A stretch of DNA of 64,000 nt from contig JASBUG010000021.1 in assembly GCA_030148025.1 (NCBI GenBank), positions 1-64,000 on the forward strand. Reading direction: 5' to 3'. Position numbers and translations under genes: made by a program. This DNA comes from Flavobacteriaceae bacterium. Lineage in GTDB: Bacteria; Bacteroidota; Bacteroidia; Flavobacteriales; Flavobacteriaceae. The notes beneath the pieces are model-generated. The model did no database searches. It was not told the origin of the DNA and saw only the letters and a list, made by a program, of their open reading frames with translations. Shown piece by piece: positions 56,666-64,000 of this stretch (position 1 is its first letter; each line of letters starts with the position of its first letter).

Positions 56666-57415
56666 CTAATCGTAAAGCTTATATAAGATAGGTTTGCTTG
56701 GTGAGGCGTCATTTTCGAAAGGCGCGATTTGTAAGTTTAAAATATACTTACCGTCTTCGACCTTGTTGGGAACAAAAATAAATTCGGTTATGGTTGCGTC
56801 GGTTCTTATTTTTCCTGAGGTATTCCAAAAAGCATGATGTGCCAATAATTCACCGTCATCTTTTTCTTTATCCACACTTGGCAAATCAATTAAAAGATGC
56901 TTAACGCCTTTATTTTTTAAATATATTGCCGCTTCCTCTAATAAATAAGGAGGGTTTGTATTTGAATATTGTTGCGTTAATTTTTCTTTAGTATTAGGCA
57001 TGGTTCTAATAATAATAGCTTCTCTTTTTTTGTTCCCTATAGCAAAACGTAATTGTTTAGCCGAAATAACAAAATCATCACCTAGTTTTTCAGGAGCAAC
57101 TGTAATGACTTCGGCTACAAAGAAAAACTGCTTTAAGCACTTGTTAATACTATATGGCTTTTCGGTAATGTGACCTACACATTCTGTATGTGTTCCGTGT
57201 CCGTGAGGATTAAAACTTATATTATTAAAATTAACTGAAGCCCCTTCTTCAACACTAATGGTCATACCATCGACATTTGCTGGTTCTATTTTTGGCGCTT
57301 CAATATACCATGCATTCACATTATCATTGGCTGCTCGAAGTGGAATTGAAATATCGATTGGTTGATCTATATGGATAGCGTATGTTCTGCTATTGACGTT
57401 TATTACTGCTTTCAT
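56666..57415 (-). CDS. Cyclase family protein (kynurenine formamidase-like)
   Basis: A 249-residue metal-dependent hydrolase. The family metal motif HGTHTE occurs in FNPHGHGTHTECVGHI, and a later conserved stretch reads HLLIDLPSVDKE. Family members hydrolyse N-formylkynurenine or related amides and lactones. No tryptophan genes are nearby, so the substrate is open. It sits between the HemW and DUF4230 genes in the minus-strand block. Confidence 0.83.
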   Translation of the reverse strand: MKAVINVNSRTYAIHIDQPIDISIPLRAANDNVNAWYIEAPKIEPANVDGMTISVEEGASVNFNNISFNPHGHGTHTECVGHITEKPYSINKCLKQFFFVAEVITVAPEKLGDDFVISAKQLRFAIGNKKREAIIIRTMPNTKEKLTQQYSNTNPPYLLEEAAIYLKNKGVKHLLIDLPSVDKEKDDGELLAHHAFWNTSGKIRTDATITEFIFVPNKVEDGKYILNLQIAPFENDASPSKPILYKLYD

Positions 57416-57448
57416 GTATTTAAAACTGATGAATTGTAAATTTAAGGA

Positions 57449-58609
57449 TTAAATAAGAAATAAATCAGACACTATGCCATCAATTAAAAACTTTCCTTTT
57501 TGAGTGGTCTTTAAGACTCTTTTAGAATTGGTGAAATTATGAGATTTCTCACCTTCGTTCGAAATGACAAGTAACTGATCTGCGATATATTTTTTGGCTG
57601 AAGCTAAAAGATGTTCTTTATAACTAATCCCAAAATCTGTTTCAATTTTCTTTAAAGACACTCCCCAAATGGTTCGTAAACCTGTCATGAGGTATTCATT
57701 GAATTGATCTTGCTTCGAAAGAATTTCTATTTCACTTGGAAGAACATTCTCTTTCAGCGCTTTAATGTATTTGGTATTGTTAGCCACATTCCAACTGCGT
57801 TGCTTACCATTAAACGAATGTGCCGATGGCCCAATGCCTAAATACGATTTTCCTTGCCAATAACTTGTATTGTGCTTCGAAAAGTAATCTGGCTTTCCAA
57901 AATTTGATATTTCATAATGTACAAATCCTTGTTTTTCGGTTTCAGAGACCAGATGATTAAAATGCTGTAATGCCAAAGCTTCATCGATTGGAGGATAATT
58001 TCCTTTTTTTATAAAACTATCTAAGGCGGTTTTTGGCTCTACCGTTAATGCATAACTGGAAATATGGCCAACTCCAAAATTAAAAGCTTTTTGTAGATTG
58101 TCATTCCATTTTTTTAAGCTCATATTTGGGATGCCATATATGAGGTCAATAGTAATATTATTAAAATACTTGGTAGCTAGCTTTAAGCATTCTTCAGCTT
58201 CAACTGCATTGTGGGCGCGATTCATACTTTTTAGATCATCTTCAAAAAACGACTGAATGCCTATACTTAGTCTGTTTATTTTAGTTTTTGATAACTCAAC
58301 AATGCGTTGTTTAGACAAATCATCTGGATTAGCTTCCAGAGTTACCTCTGGCTTATCTATAACATTGTAATTATTATGAACCGTTTCAATAATCGCATTC
58401 AACTCATCGGTAGACAATAAACTAGGAGTCCCACCTCCAAAATATATAGTTTCAATTTGTTGATTTTTCAGTTCCCTCTTACGAAGTTGTAATTCCTTTA
58501 TCAAAGCATTCACCAGCTCGTCTTTCTTCTTTAAAGATGTAGAAAAATGAAAGTCGCAATAATAACATGCTTGTTTACAAAATGGTATGTGAATATAGAT
58601 TCCTGCCAA
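57449..58609 (-). CDS. hemW: Radical SAM family haem chaperone HemW
   Basis: A 386-residue radical SAM protein. The [4Fe-4S] motif is CKQACYYC (Cys11, 15, 18), followed by YFGGGTPSLLS, the SAM-site region EANPDDL and RLSIGIQSF. The length and C-terminal HemN_C-like domain (about 300-380) fit HemW rather than true oxygen-independent coproporphyrinogen oxidase, which has a longer N-terminus. It delivers haem to respiratory proteins. Confidence 0.9.
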   Translation of the reverse strand: MAGIYIHIPFCKQACYYCDFHFSTSLKKKDELVNALIKELQLRKRELKNQQIETIYFGGGTPSLLSTDELNAIIETVHNNYNVIDKPEVTLEANPDDLSKQRIVELSKTKINRLSIGIQSFFEDDLKSMNRAHNAVEAEECLKLATKYFNNITIDLIYGIPNMSLKKWNDNLQKAFNFGVGHISSYALTVEPKTALDSFIKKGNYPPIDEALALQHFNHLVSETEKQGFVHYEISNFGKPDYFSKHNTSYWQGKSYLGIGPSAHSFNGKQRSWNVANNTKYIKALKENVLPSEIEILSKQDQFNEYLMTGLRTIWGVSLKKIETDFGISYKEHLLASAKKYIADQLLVISNEGEKSHNFTNSKRVLKTTQKGKFLIDGIVSDLFLI

Positions 58610-58640
58610 AAGTATATTTAATTAAAAGTAGAATTCAACC

Positions 58641-59192
58641 TTATTTTACTCTGTCTCCATTCTGCTTTACAAAACTCTCCCAACCAGAATAGCTTTTGCC
58701 TACATTTACTTTTCCAGAATTATAAAAATGACATACGGCTGCTGCTAAGCCATCAGTAGCATCAAGGTTTTTGGGTAAGGTTTTTAGATTAAGCATACTT
58801 TGCAACATTTTAGCCACTTGCTCTTTACTAGCATTTCCGTTTCCGGTAATTGCCATTTTTATTTTCTTAGGTAAATACTCTGTAATTGGTACTTGTCTGC
58901 TCAACCCAGCTGCCATAGCTACACCCTGAGCTCTTCCAAGTTTTAGCATACTCTGCACATTCTTTCCAAAGAAAGGTGCTTCAATAGCAATTTCGTCTGG
59001 ATGGTGTGTATCTATAAGTTCTACTGTACGTTCGAATATGAGTTTTAGTTTTAAATAATGGTCGTCGTATTTTTTTAAATTGAGCTCATTGAGTTGTAAA
59101 AAAGTCATCTTCTTGTTTACCACTTTTATCAATCCAAAACCCATAATGGTTGTTCCTGGGTCGATTCCTAAAATAATTCTCTCCTTACTCAT
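58641..59192 (-). CDS. ruvC: Crossover junction endodeoxyribonuclease RuvC
   Basis: A 183-residue resolvase of normal length. The acidic active site is visible: Asp11 in ILGIDPGT, Glu in [11 protein letters not shown], and the final Asp pair in [14 protein letters not shown]. It cuts Holliday junctions as a dimer with RuvAB. It overlaps the outer-membrane barrel gene by 1 bp. Confidence 0.95.
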   Translation of the reverse strand: MSKERIILGIDPGTTIMGFGLIKVVNKKMTFLQLNELNLKKYDDHYLKLKLIFERTVELIDTHHPDEIAIEAPFFGKNVQSMLKLGRAQGVAMAAGLSRQVPITEYLPKKIKMAITGNGNASKEQVAKMLQSMLNLKTLPKNLDATDGLAAAVCHFYNSGKVNVGKSYSGWESFVKQNGDRVK

Positions 59193-59833
59193 TAATCACA
59201 GTAATTACAATTCTTTAAAGACACCGATACGCCAACAGTTACAAAAAGCAAATCACCATTAAATGAAAATCCGTCAATAGCTGCATCGTATTTATCTTTC
59301 CCAGACAATCCAAAAACATATGAGGCATCAGCAAACACAGAAAATGCTCTAGATATTACATACCCAAATTCTAAACCACCCATCACATTTAAATATGTAT
59401 AGGTGTTTTCGGTATCATAGCCAAGTGGCTTAGTAAAACTCACTCCTGGTCCTATGTGACCTACAAGCTCTATTGCTGGTGGTAGAAAATACAAATGATC
59501 TGATATTTTATAAACCCCTTGCAAATTAACTCTAGAATAATTCAATTTAAAAGGCCTAGAGCCATTATCATTAACAGCTCTATTAAAACCATAATCTAAC
59601 CTCGCTCCAACTTTTTCAGTAAACATATATTGAACTCCCAAATTAACCGATGGGAAGTTGATATATTTCGTATAATAGCCATCGTTTTCTACGGCATCTA
59701 TAGGGTTATTAATTCCAAGGGATGCAATGAGTCGCCAAGTGTCTTCATCTCTTTGACTAAAAGCGTTTAGACTTATTGCAAAAAACAGTACAATCGCAAC
59801 AATTGTTTTATATCTTTTAAAATTAAAGGGCAT
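59192..59833 (-). CDS. Outer-membrane beta-barrel protein
   Basis: A 213-residue exported protein. I chose ATG 59833 ([18 protein letters not shown]); a TTG two codons upstream is also open. The signal peptide ends near NAFSQR. The rest alternates polar and hydrophobic residues in about eight strands (for example [40 protein letters not shown]), like OmpA-type or PorT-like small barrels. Function unknown. Confidence 0.82.
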   Translation of the reverse strand: MPFNFKRYKTIVAIVLFFAISLNAFSQRDEDTWRLIASLGINNPIDAVENDGYYTKYINFPSVNLGVQYMFTEKVGARLDYGFNRAVNDNGSRPFKLNYSRVNLQGVYKISDHLYFLPPAIELVGHIGPGVSFTKPLGYDTENTYTYLNVMGGLEFGYVISRAFSVFADASYVFGLSGKDKYDAAIDGFSFNGDLLFVTVGVSVSLKNCNYCD

Positions 59834-59872
59834 GTTCAATAATAAATGTTATTTTGTATACTGCCAAAACTC

Positions 59873-60868
59873 ATGAACAGTCTATCTAGTATACCATACA
59901 AAACTAAACAATTCTTTTTTGTACTTATTAAGTTGAGTATTGTGTTTGGCTCCCTTTATTTTATTTACAACAAACTCACCAATAACGATGAATTGGATTT
60001 TACTGTTTTTATTGAATTATTGAATAAAACTGATGGTTTTACAGCAAAAAACATATTGTTTCTTTGCTTATTAAGTGTTTTAAATTGGGGTTTTGAAATT
60101 TTGAAATGGCGAAATTTAGTGAGTTTCATCAAACCAATTACCTTTATTGAAGCTACCAAGCAAAGTCTTGCGGCTTTAACAGCATCATTGTTCACTCCAA
60201 ATCGTATCGGAGATTATGCAGCCAAAACAGTATACTTTTCTAAGAGGTTTCACAAAAAAGTCTTACTCTTAAATTTGTTATCGAATATGGCACAAATGGC
60301 AACAACTTCATTTGTTGGAATTATAGGTGTTATGTTTTTTGTTACTATTTATAATCCAGAAATATCATATTACAAAATAGGTAAACTATTGTTTATCGTT
60401 ATTTCTCTAATAGCGTTTGGATGGTTTATTATAGCCAATAAGCAAATAAACATTCGTGGATTTTCTCTAAAAAAAATAACTCAATTCATCAAAAGCATAC
60501 CGTTAACTACTCATATAAACACTTTACTTTTTTCAGTTATACGCTACTTGATATTCTCTTTTCAATTCTATTTTTTGTTAACCATATTTGGATCGCACAT
60601 CACCTATCCTGATGCAATGGTGATTATAACTAGCATGTACTTTCTAGCCTCAATAGTACCAAGTATTTTTATTTTTGATGTTGTTATAAAAGGTAGTATT
60701 GCTGTATACCTTTTTACGTTTGCAAACGTTAATAGTCTAGTTGTGTTATCTATTATTATGTCTATGTGGCTTCTAAACTTTGTGTTACCAAGTTTAATTG
60801 GCAGTTATTTTGTTTTAAACTTTAAGTTTCCTACAAATTTTGACAAACCTAATAACGTTGGTTTTTAA
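59873..60868 (+). CDS. Lysylphosphatidylglycerol synthase TM-like (UPF0104/AglD-type) membrane protein
   Basis: A 331-residue polytopic protein. I chose ATG 59873 (MNSLSSIPYKTKQFF), where similarity starts; ATG 59846 would add nine residues. About seven to eight helices are seen, with the family segment SLAALTASLFTPNRIGDYAA near residue 95. The group includes flippase-like proteins linked to glycolipid or lipid modification. A GT2 glycosyltransferase gene follows after 2 bp, suggesting joint work on a membrane glycan; this is inference. Confidence 0.82.
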   Translation: MNSLSSIPYKTKQFFFVLIKLSIVFGSLYFIYNKLTNNDELDFTVFIELLNKTDGFTAKNILFLCLLSVLNWGFEILKWRNLVSFIKPITFIEATKQSLAALTASLFTPNRIGDYAAKTVYFSKRFHKKVLLLNLLSNMAQMATTSFVGIIGVMFFVTIYNPEISYYKIGKLLFIVISLIAFGWFIIANKQINIRGFSLKKITQFIKSIPLTTHINTLLFSVIRYLIFSFQFYFLLTIFGSHITYPDAMVIITSMYFLASIVPSIFIFDVVIKGSIAVYLFTFANVNSLVVLSIIMSMWLLNFVLPSLIGSYFVLNFKFPTNFDKPNNVGF

Positions 60869-60870
60869 AC

Positions 60871-61995
60871 ATGGTTATTCTCTTTTCGATCATTGTTCTT
60901 ATATATACTATTCTTATACTTTGTTTTGTTATAGGGTTTTCTTTGGTTAAAAATGAAACGAGTTCATTTGTTTCTCCTGCATCTCGTTTTTCTATAATTG
61001 TGCCTTTCAGGAATGAAGAAGAGCTATTACCTGATCTTATTTATTCGTTAGAAGCTCTTGAATACCCTAAGAATTTATTTGAAGTCATTTTAGTTAATGA
61101 TGACTCCAACGACAATTCGGTAGAGCTGAGCTCTCGTTTACTAACAACCACACAAATTGACTATAAAATTATTGACAACATCAGAACCTCTTCGTCTCCA
61201 AAAAAAGACGCCATAACATCTGCAATATTAAAAGCGAAATACCCATATATAATTACTACAGATGCCGATTGTATAGTTCCAAAAATGTGGCTTCAATGCT
61301 ACAATACACTTATCGTCTCTTCAGGTGCCAAAATGATTGTTGCTCCTGTTACATATACAGTTAAGAGTTCAGTGCTTGAACAATTTCAATTACTTGATAT
61401 TTTGAGTTTACAAGGAGCAACTATAGGTGGTTTTGGTTTAAAACTTCCTTTTTTATGTAATGGCGCAAACTTTATGTATGAAAAAGAGTTCTTCTCTGCC
61501 TTAAATGGATTTGAAGGTAACACTACAATTGCAAGTGGCGATGATATTTTCTTACTTGAAAAGGCACTAAAGCAATCTTCAAGTAGTGTGACATACTTAA
61601 AGAACAAAGATGCTATTGTAACAACAAAGCCTCAAGAATCATTTTCAAAACTCATTCAACAACGTGTGCGTTGGGCAGCAAAAAGCGCTAACTACAAAAA
61701 CGGATTTGGAAAATTAACTGGGTTTATAATTTTGCTAATGAATGCTGCTATAATTGCTTTATTCTTTTTAAGTTTTATTGGTGTTTTTAGTTTGTGGTAC
61801 AGCCTATTATTTTTGGTAGTAAAACTATGGGTAGACTATTTACTTTTATACAGATCTGCCAAATTCTTTAATCAAAATAGTGTATTACGTTTTTATCTTT
61901 TTAGTGCTATTTTTTATCCCTTGTTTTCAACTTACGTAGCCATATACGCAATGTTTAATGGTTATAAATGGAAAGGACGTCAATTTAAAAAATAG
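60871..61995 (+). CDS. Family 2 glycosyltransferase, membrane-bound
   Basis: A 374-residue GT2 enzyme. One N-terminal helix precedes the catalytic domain with RFSIIVPFRNEEELLPDLI, VNDDSNDNS, the DxD-type TTDADC, SGDDIFLLEKAL and QQRVRWAAKS (QxxRW). About three helices follow at the C-terminus. QxxRW is typical of processive or membrane-associated GT2 enzymes. It transfers sugars to a lipid or polymer acceptor; donor and acceptor are unknown. Confidence 0.9.
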   Translation: MVILFSIIVLIYTILILCFVIGFSLVKNETSSFVSPASRFSIIVPFRNEEELLPDLIYSLEALEYPKNLFEVILVNDDSNDNSVELSSRLLTTTQIDYKIIDNIRTSSSPKKDAITSAILKAKYPYIITTDADCIVPKMWLQCYNTLIVSSGAKMIVAPVTYTVKSSVLEQFQLLDILSLQGATIGGFGLKLPFLCNGANFMYEKEFFSALNGFEGNTTIASGDDIFLLEKALKQSSSSVTYLKNKDAIVTTKPQESFSKLIQQRVRWAAKSANYKNGFGKLTGFIILLMNAAIIALFFLSFIGVFSLWYSLLFLVVKLWVDYLLLYRSAKFFNQNSVLRFYLFSAIFYPLFSTYVAIYAMFNGYKWKGRQFKK

Positions 61996-62015
61996 TGCTA
62001 TTTTAGATTGTTGTT

Positions 62016-62756
62016 ATGAATAAACTAACTAATTACAAAACCTCCAACCCAGCATTTACCAATTATTTTTGGGAGACTAATAAGAATGATTCAAACAAAA
62101 TGTCGGTTAGTGGAATTTTGCTAAAATCGTTTATTTGCCTACTAATTATCGCTGTCATTACTGGTTATATCTGGAAACTTTATAATCAAGGAGTAGATGT
62201 AAAATGGTTTACTTTAGGCGGAATGTTAGCTGCAGTTGTTATAAGTATTTTAGTTTCTATTAGACAACACTGGGCTCCTATTTTAGTACCTCTTTACAGT
62301 ATTGCCAAGGGTGCATTTCTTGGCGGATTTAGTGCACTCATCAGAGCTAAATTCCCAGAGCTTCCGTTTCAAGCAATTGGTGTAACCATAATTACGTTCT
62401 TCACGATTCTAATATTATATCAAACACGACTTATTATAGTTACCAAAAAACTTAGAAGCATTATTATAACCTCGGCTACCAGCATTTTTGTAGTTTATAT
62501 TATTGCTTGGATATTAAGCTTCTTTGGCATAAAGACATTTGTTTGGGGAACCTCCTGGTTAGCAATTGTTTTTAATATTATTGCAGCTGTTATTGCCTCG
62601 TTCACATTGTTACTAGATTTTGATTTTATAGAACGTTATAAAAACAAAGCTTCAAAGCATAAAGAATGGATAGCCACTTGGGGCTTACTCGTATCTTTAG
62701 TTTGGTTATACACAGAAATTTTAAGGTTAATGCGAACCTTATCAATTAGATTTTAA
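62016..62756 (+). CDS. Bax inhibitor-1/YccA family membrane protein
   Basis: A 246-residue protein with seven predicted helices. The N-terminal SNPAFTNYFWE and the family segment PLYSIAKGAFLGGFSALIRA identify the Bax1-I/YccA branch common in Bacteroidota. Related proteins are implicated in calcium leak or FtsH regulation. It is 20 bp after the GT2 gene. Its stop codon overlaps the convergent lipoprotein gene by 4 bp. Confidence 0.87.
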   Translation: MNKLTNYKTSNPAFTNYFWETNKNDSNKMSVSGILLKSFICLLIIAVITGYIWKLYNQGVDVKWFTLGGMLAAVVISILVSIRQHWAPILVPLYSIAKGAFLGGFSALIRAKFPELPFQAIGVTIITFFTILILYQTRLIIVTKKLRSIIITSATSIFVVYIIAWILSFFGIKTFVWGTSWLAIVFNIIAAVIASFTLLLDFDFIERYKNKASKHKEWIATWGLLVSLVWLYTEILRLMRTLSIRF

Positions 62757-63232
62757 TTAGCTGCTTTAATTATAACAGGTAAAGTAAATTGTGTTTTTAC
62801 CTGCTGGCCACGTTTAATTGCAGGAGAAATCTCAGGTAAATTATCTAGGCTCTCAATAAGAAATTTGTTTAAGTCTGGTATTTGTGTTTTTAGTACATCG
62901 CCACTTTCAATATCTTGAACAGCCAACTCTCCCTTTTCTGACACATTAAACTTAATACGTATTGTATCATTAACATTTTGGGTAACTATTATTCTCTTAT
63001 CTACCAAAAATGCAACTATATGATTACTTAGCGTAGATTCAAAACATTGTTTTCTAAGCGCTTTTGTTGCGGAAGAACTGCAATTATTAAATGAGGGGTA
63101 CTCATCTACCTCGTTCCAATTAAAAGTTTTTAAATCTTCTTGTAATATTTCTTCAGTAGAAATCTTTTTCTTGTCAAAGTATTCGCAAGAGGACAAACAA
63201 AATAAAAGAAAAAAAATGCTTACGTACTTCAT
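62753..63232 (-). CDS. Lipoprotein with TonB-C-like domain
   Basis: A 159-residue lipoprotein (signal ending CLSSC, Cys16). The C-terminal half resembles a TonB C-terminal domain: TIRIKFNVSEKGELAVQDIE, then a helix, and IKRGQQVKTQFTLPVII. There is no N-terminal membrane helix or proline linker, so it is not a classical energiser. A role in the envelope is likely but undefined. The domain call rests on pattern only. Confidence 0.7.
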   Translation of the reverse strand: MKYVSIFFLLFCLSSCEYFDKKKISTEEILQEDLKTFNWNEVDEYPSFNNCSSSATKALRKQCFESTLSNHIVAFLVDKRIIVTQNVNDTIRIKFNVSEKGELAVQDIESGDVLKTQIPDLNKFLIESLDNLPEISPAIKRGQQVKTQFTLPVIIKAAN

Positions 63233-63271
63233 TGGCGCACAACTGAAGTGGAAAAGTACGATTTTTTTTAT

Positions 63272-64000
63272 TTAATCTGTTTTTAAAAATTTCTCTTGTT
63301 TCAATTCACTAATTCTTTGATTTACTATAGCCGTATATTTGCTCTCTGGAAATTTGGTTTTAAAGGTCTCGTAAAGCTTTATTTTAGTATCAATATCTTT
63401 ATAATAATGATCTTTTACATACACTAACAAAAAATGAGCTCTGTCGTTTGCAGGGTTTTCTTTAATAGCCTTTTTATACACTTCAATGGTTTCTTTATAT
63501 TTTTTCTGTTTACTATAAACAAAACCTAGTTTAACATACTCCTCGTCCATGGGTTGATCTTGTATAAGTAAGGATTGCAACATATATTCTTCGGCCTTTT
63601 TAAAATCTTCTATACGTTCATATAGTTCGCCTTGAACAAACAGATTATTTGTATTTTTCTCATCAAATTGAAGCGCAAATTCACCTTGCTCTATCGCTTT
63701 TTCAAATTCATATTGCTGAGCATAACAATTGCGAAGTTTTTCGTGTATAAATTGCGATGATTCATTTAACGCAATTAATTTTTCAAACCAAACAGCAGCA
63801 TTATTATAATCTTTTTTTACATAATAATTCTGCGCTTTTAAACTTATGAGCTCTCTATTATCTTCATAGGACTTTAAACCAATATCTGTATAATAATCAA
63901 CACGTTTATTATGTCCTTTTTTAAGGTGAAACTTTGCTAGTCTATAAATTGCTTTTTGATGAGTCTTGTCTAATTGGAAAGCACTATAAAACCTATTTTG
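63272..64000 (-). CDS. Tetratricopeptide repeat protein, C-terminal part
   Basis: The frame stays open to the right edge, so the start lies outside; 242 residues are visible. They form about six TPR-like helical pairs with the usual spacing, for example EKAIEQGEFALQFDEKN, VKLGFVYSKQKKYKETIEV and YKKAIKENPANDRAHFLL. ATG 63583 is internal and not the start. TPR proteins serve as assembly scaffolds; the partner is unknown. Confidence 0.87.
   Translation of the reverse strand, partial: QNRFYSAFQLDKTHQKAIYRLAKFHLKKGHNKRVDYYTDIGLKSYEDNRELISLKAQNYYVKKDYNNAAVWFEKLIALNESSQFIHEKLRNCYAQQYEFEKAIEQGEFALQFDEKNTNNLFVQGELYERIEDFKKAEEYMLQSLLIQDQPMDEEYVKLGFVYSKQKKYKETIEVYKKAIKENPANDRAHFLLVYVKDHYYKDIDTKIKLYETFKTKFPESKYTAIVNQRISELKQEKFLKTD

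Overview
The window reads as a chromosomal segment of a marine-type member of the Flavobacteriaceae (Bacteroidota). The signs are low G+C, a SusC/SusD pair beside glycoside hydrolases, a type IX secretion C-terminal sorting domain, many lipoprotein signal peptides, DUF4407, DUF4230 and FG-GAP/ASPIC proteins, tight gene packing, and promoters of the flavobacterial TTG-N17-19-TAnnTTTG type. I saw no rRNA, tRNA, CRISPR array, insertion sequence or prophage.

Layout. 1-5.1 kb: the end of an M20 peptidase, an S9 dipeptidyl peptidase lipoprotein, an EamA transporter and a T9SS-exported M28 peptidase. 5.1-9.7 kb: a BlaI-type repressor and M56 (BlaR1-like) membrane peptidase behind a promoter that carries its own operator, then DUF4407 and PepSY-type membrane proteins. 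9.7-14.3 kb: an S37-type peptidase lipoprotein, a two-gene trans-3-hydroxy-L-proline module (pyrroline-2-carboxylate reductase plus dehydratase) and a DUF418 membrane protein. 14.5-40.3 kb: a polysaccharide-utilization-like locus. FG-GAP/ASPIC lipoprotein, SusD and SusC lie on the minus strand. Divergent to them are a GntR-LacI hybrid regulator, aldose 1-epimerase, a GH63 alpha-glucosidase, two GH2 beta-galactosidases, a kinase/M23/phospho-lyase fusion, a sodium:sugar symporter, galK, galT and an NTF2-like lipoprotein. 41-54 kb: a minus-strand operon for 4-hydroxyproline (epimerase, D-hydroxyproline oxidase, deaminase, ketoglutaric semialdehyde dehydrogenase) interleaved with proline-type peptidases (two M24, one S9, one DUF885), with a divergent AraC regulator. 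54-64 kb: mostly housekeeping or unknown genes (PhnA-like, YjbR, DUF4230, cyclase, HemW, RuvC, an outer-membrane barrel, a UPF0104-like membrane protein, a GT2, a Bax-inhibitor-like protein, a TonB-C-like lipoprotein and a TPR protein).

Working hypothesis. The window may be a catabolic island for collagen-derived material. Collagen is unusual in holding 4-hydroxyproline, 3-hydroxyproline and hydroxylysine carrying beta-galactose or alpha-1,2-glucosyl-galactose. One window holds genes that match each: two proline-racemase-family modules for the hydroxyprolines, a GH63 glucosidase and GH2 galactosidases for the glycan, Leloir genes for galactose, and a fused kinase/phospho-lyase closely resembling mammalian hydroxylysine kinase and 5-phosphohydroxylysine phospho-lyase. 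Each enzyme family call is fairly firm. The joint substrate is inference, and no obvious collagenase lies in the window.
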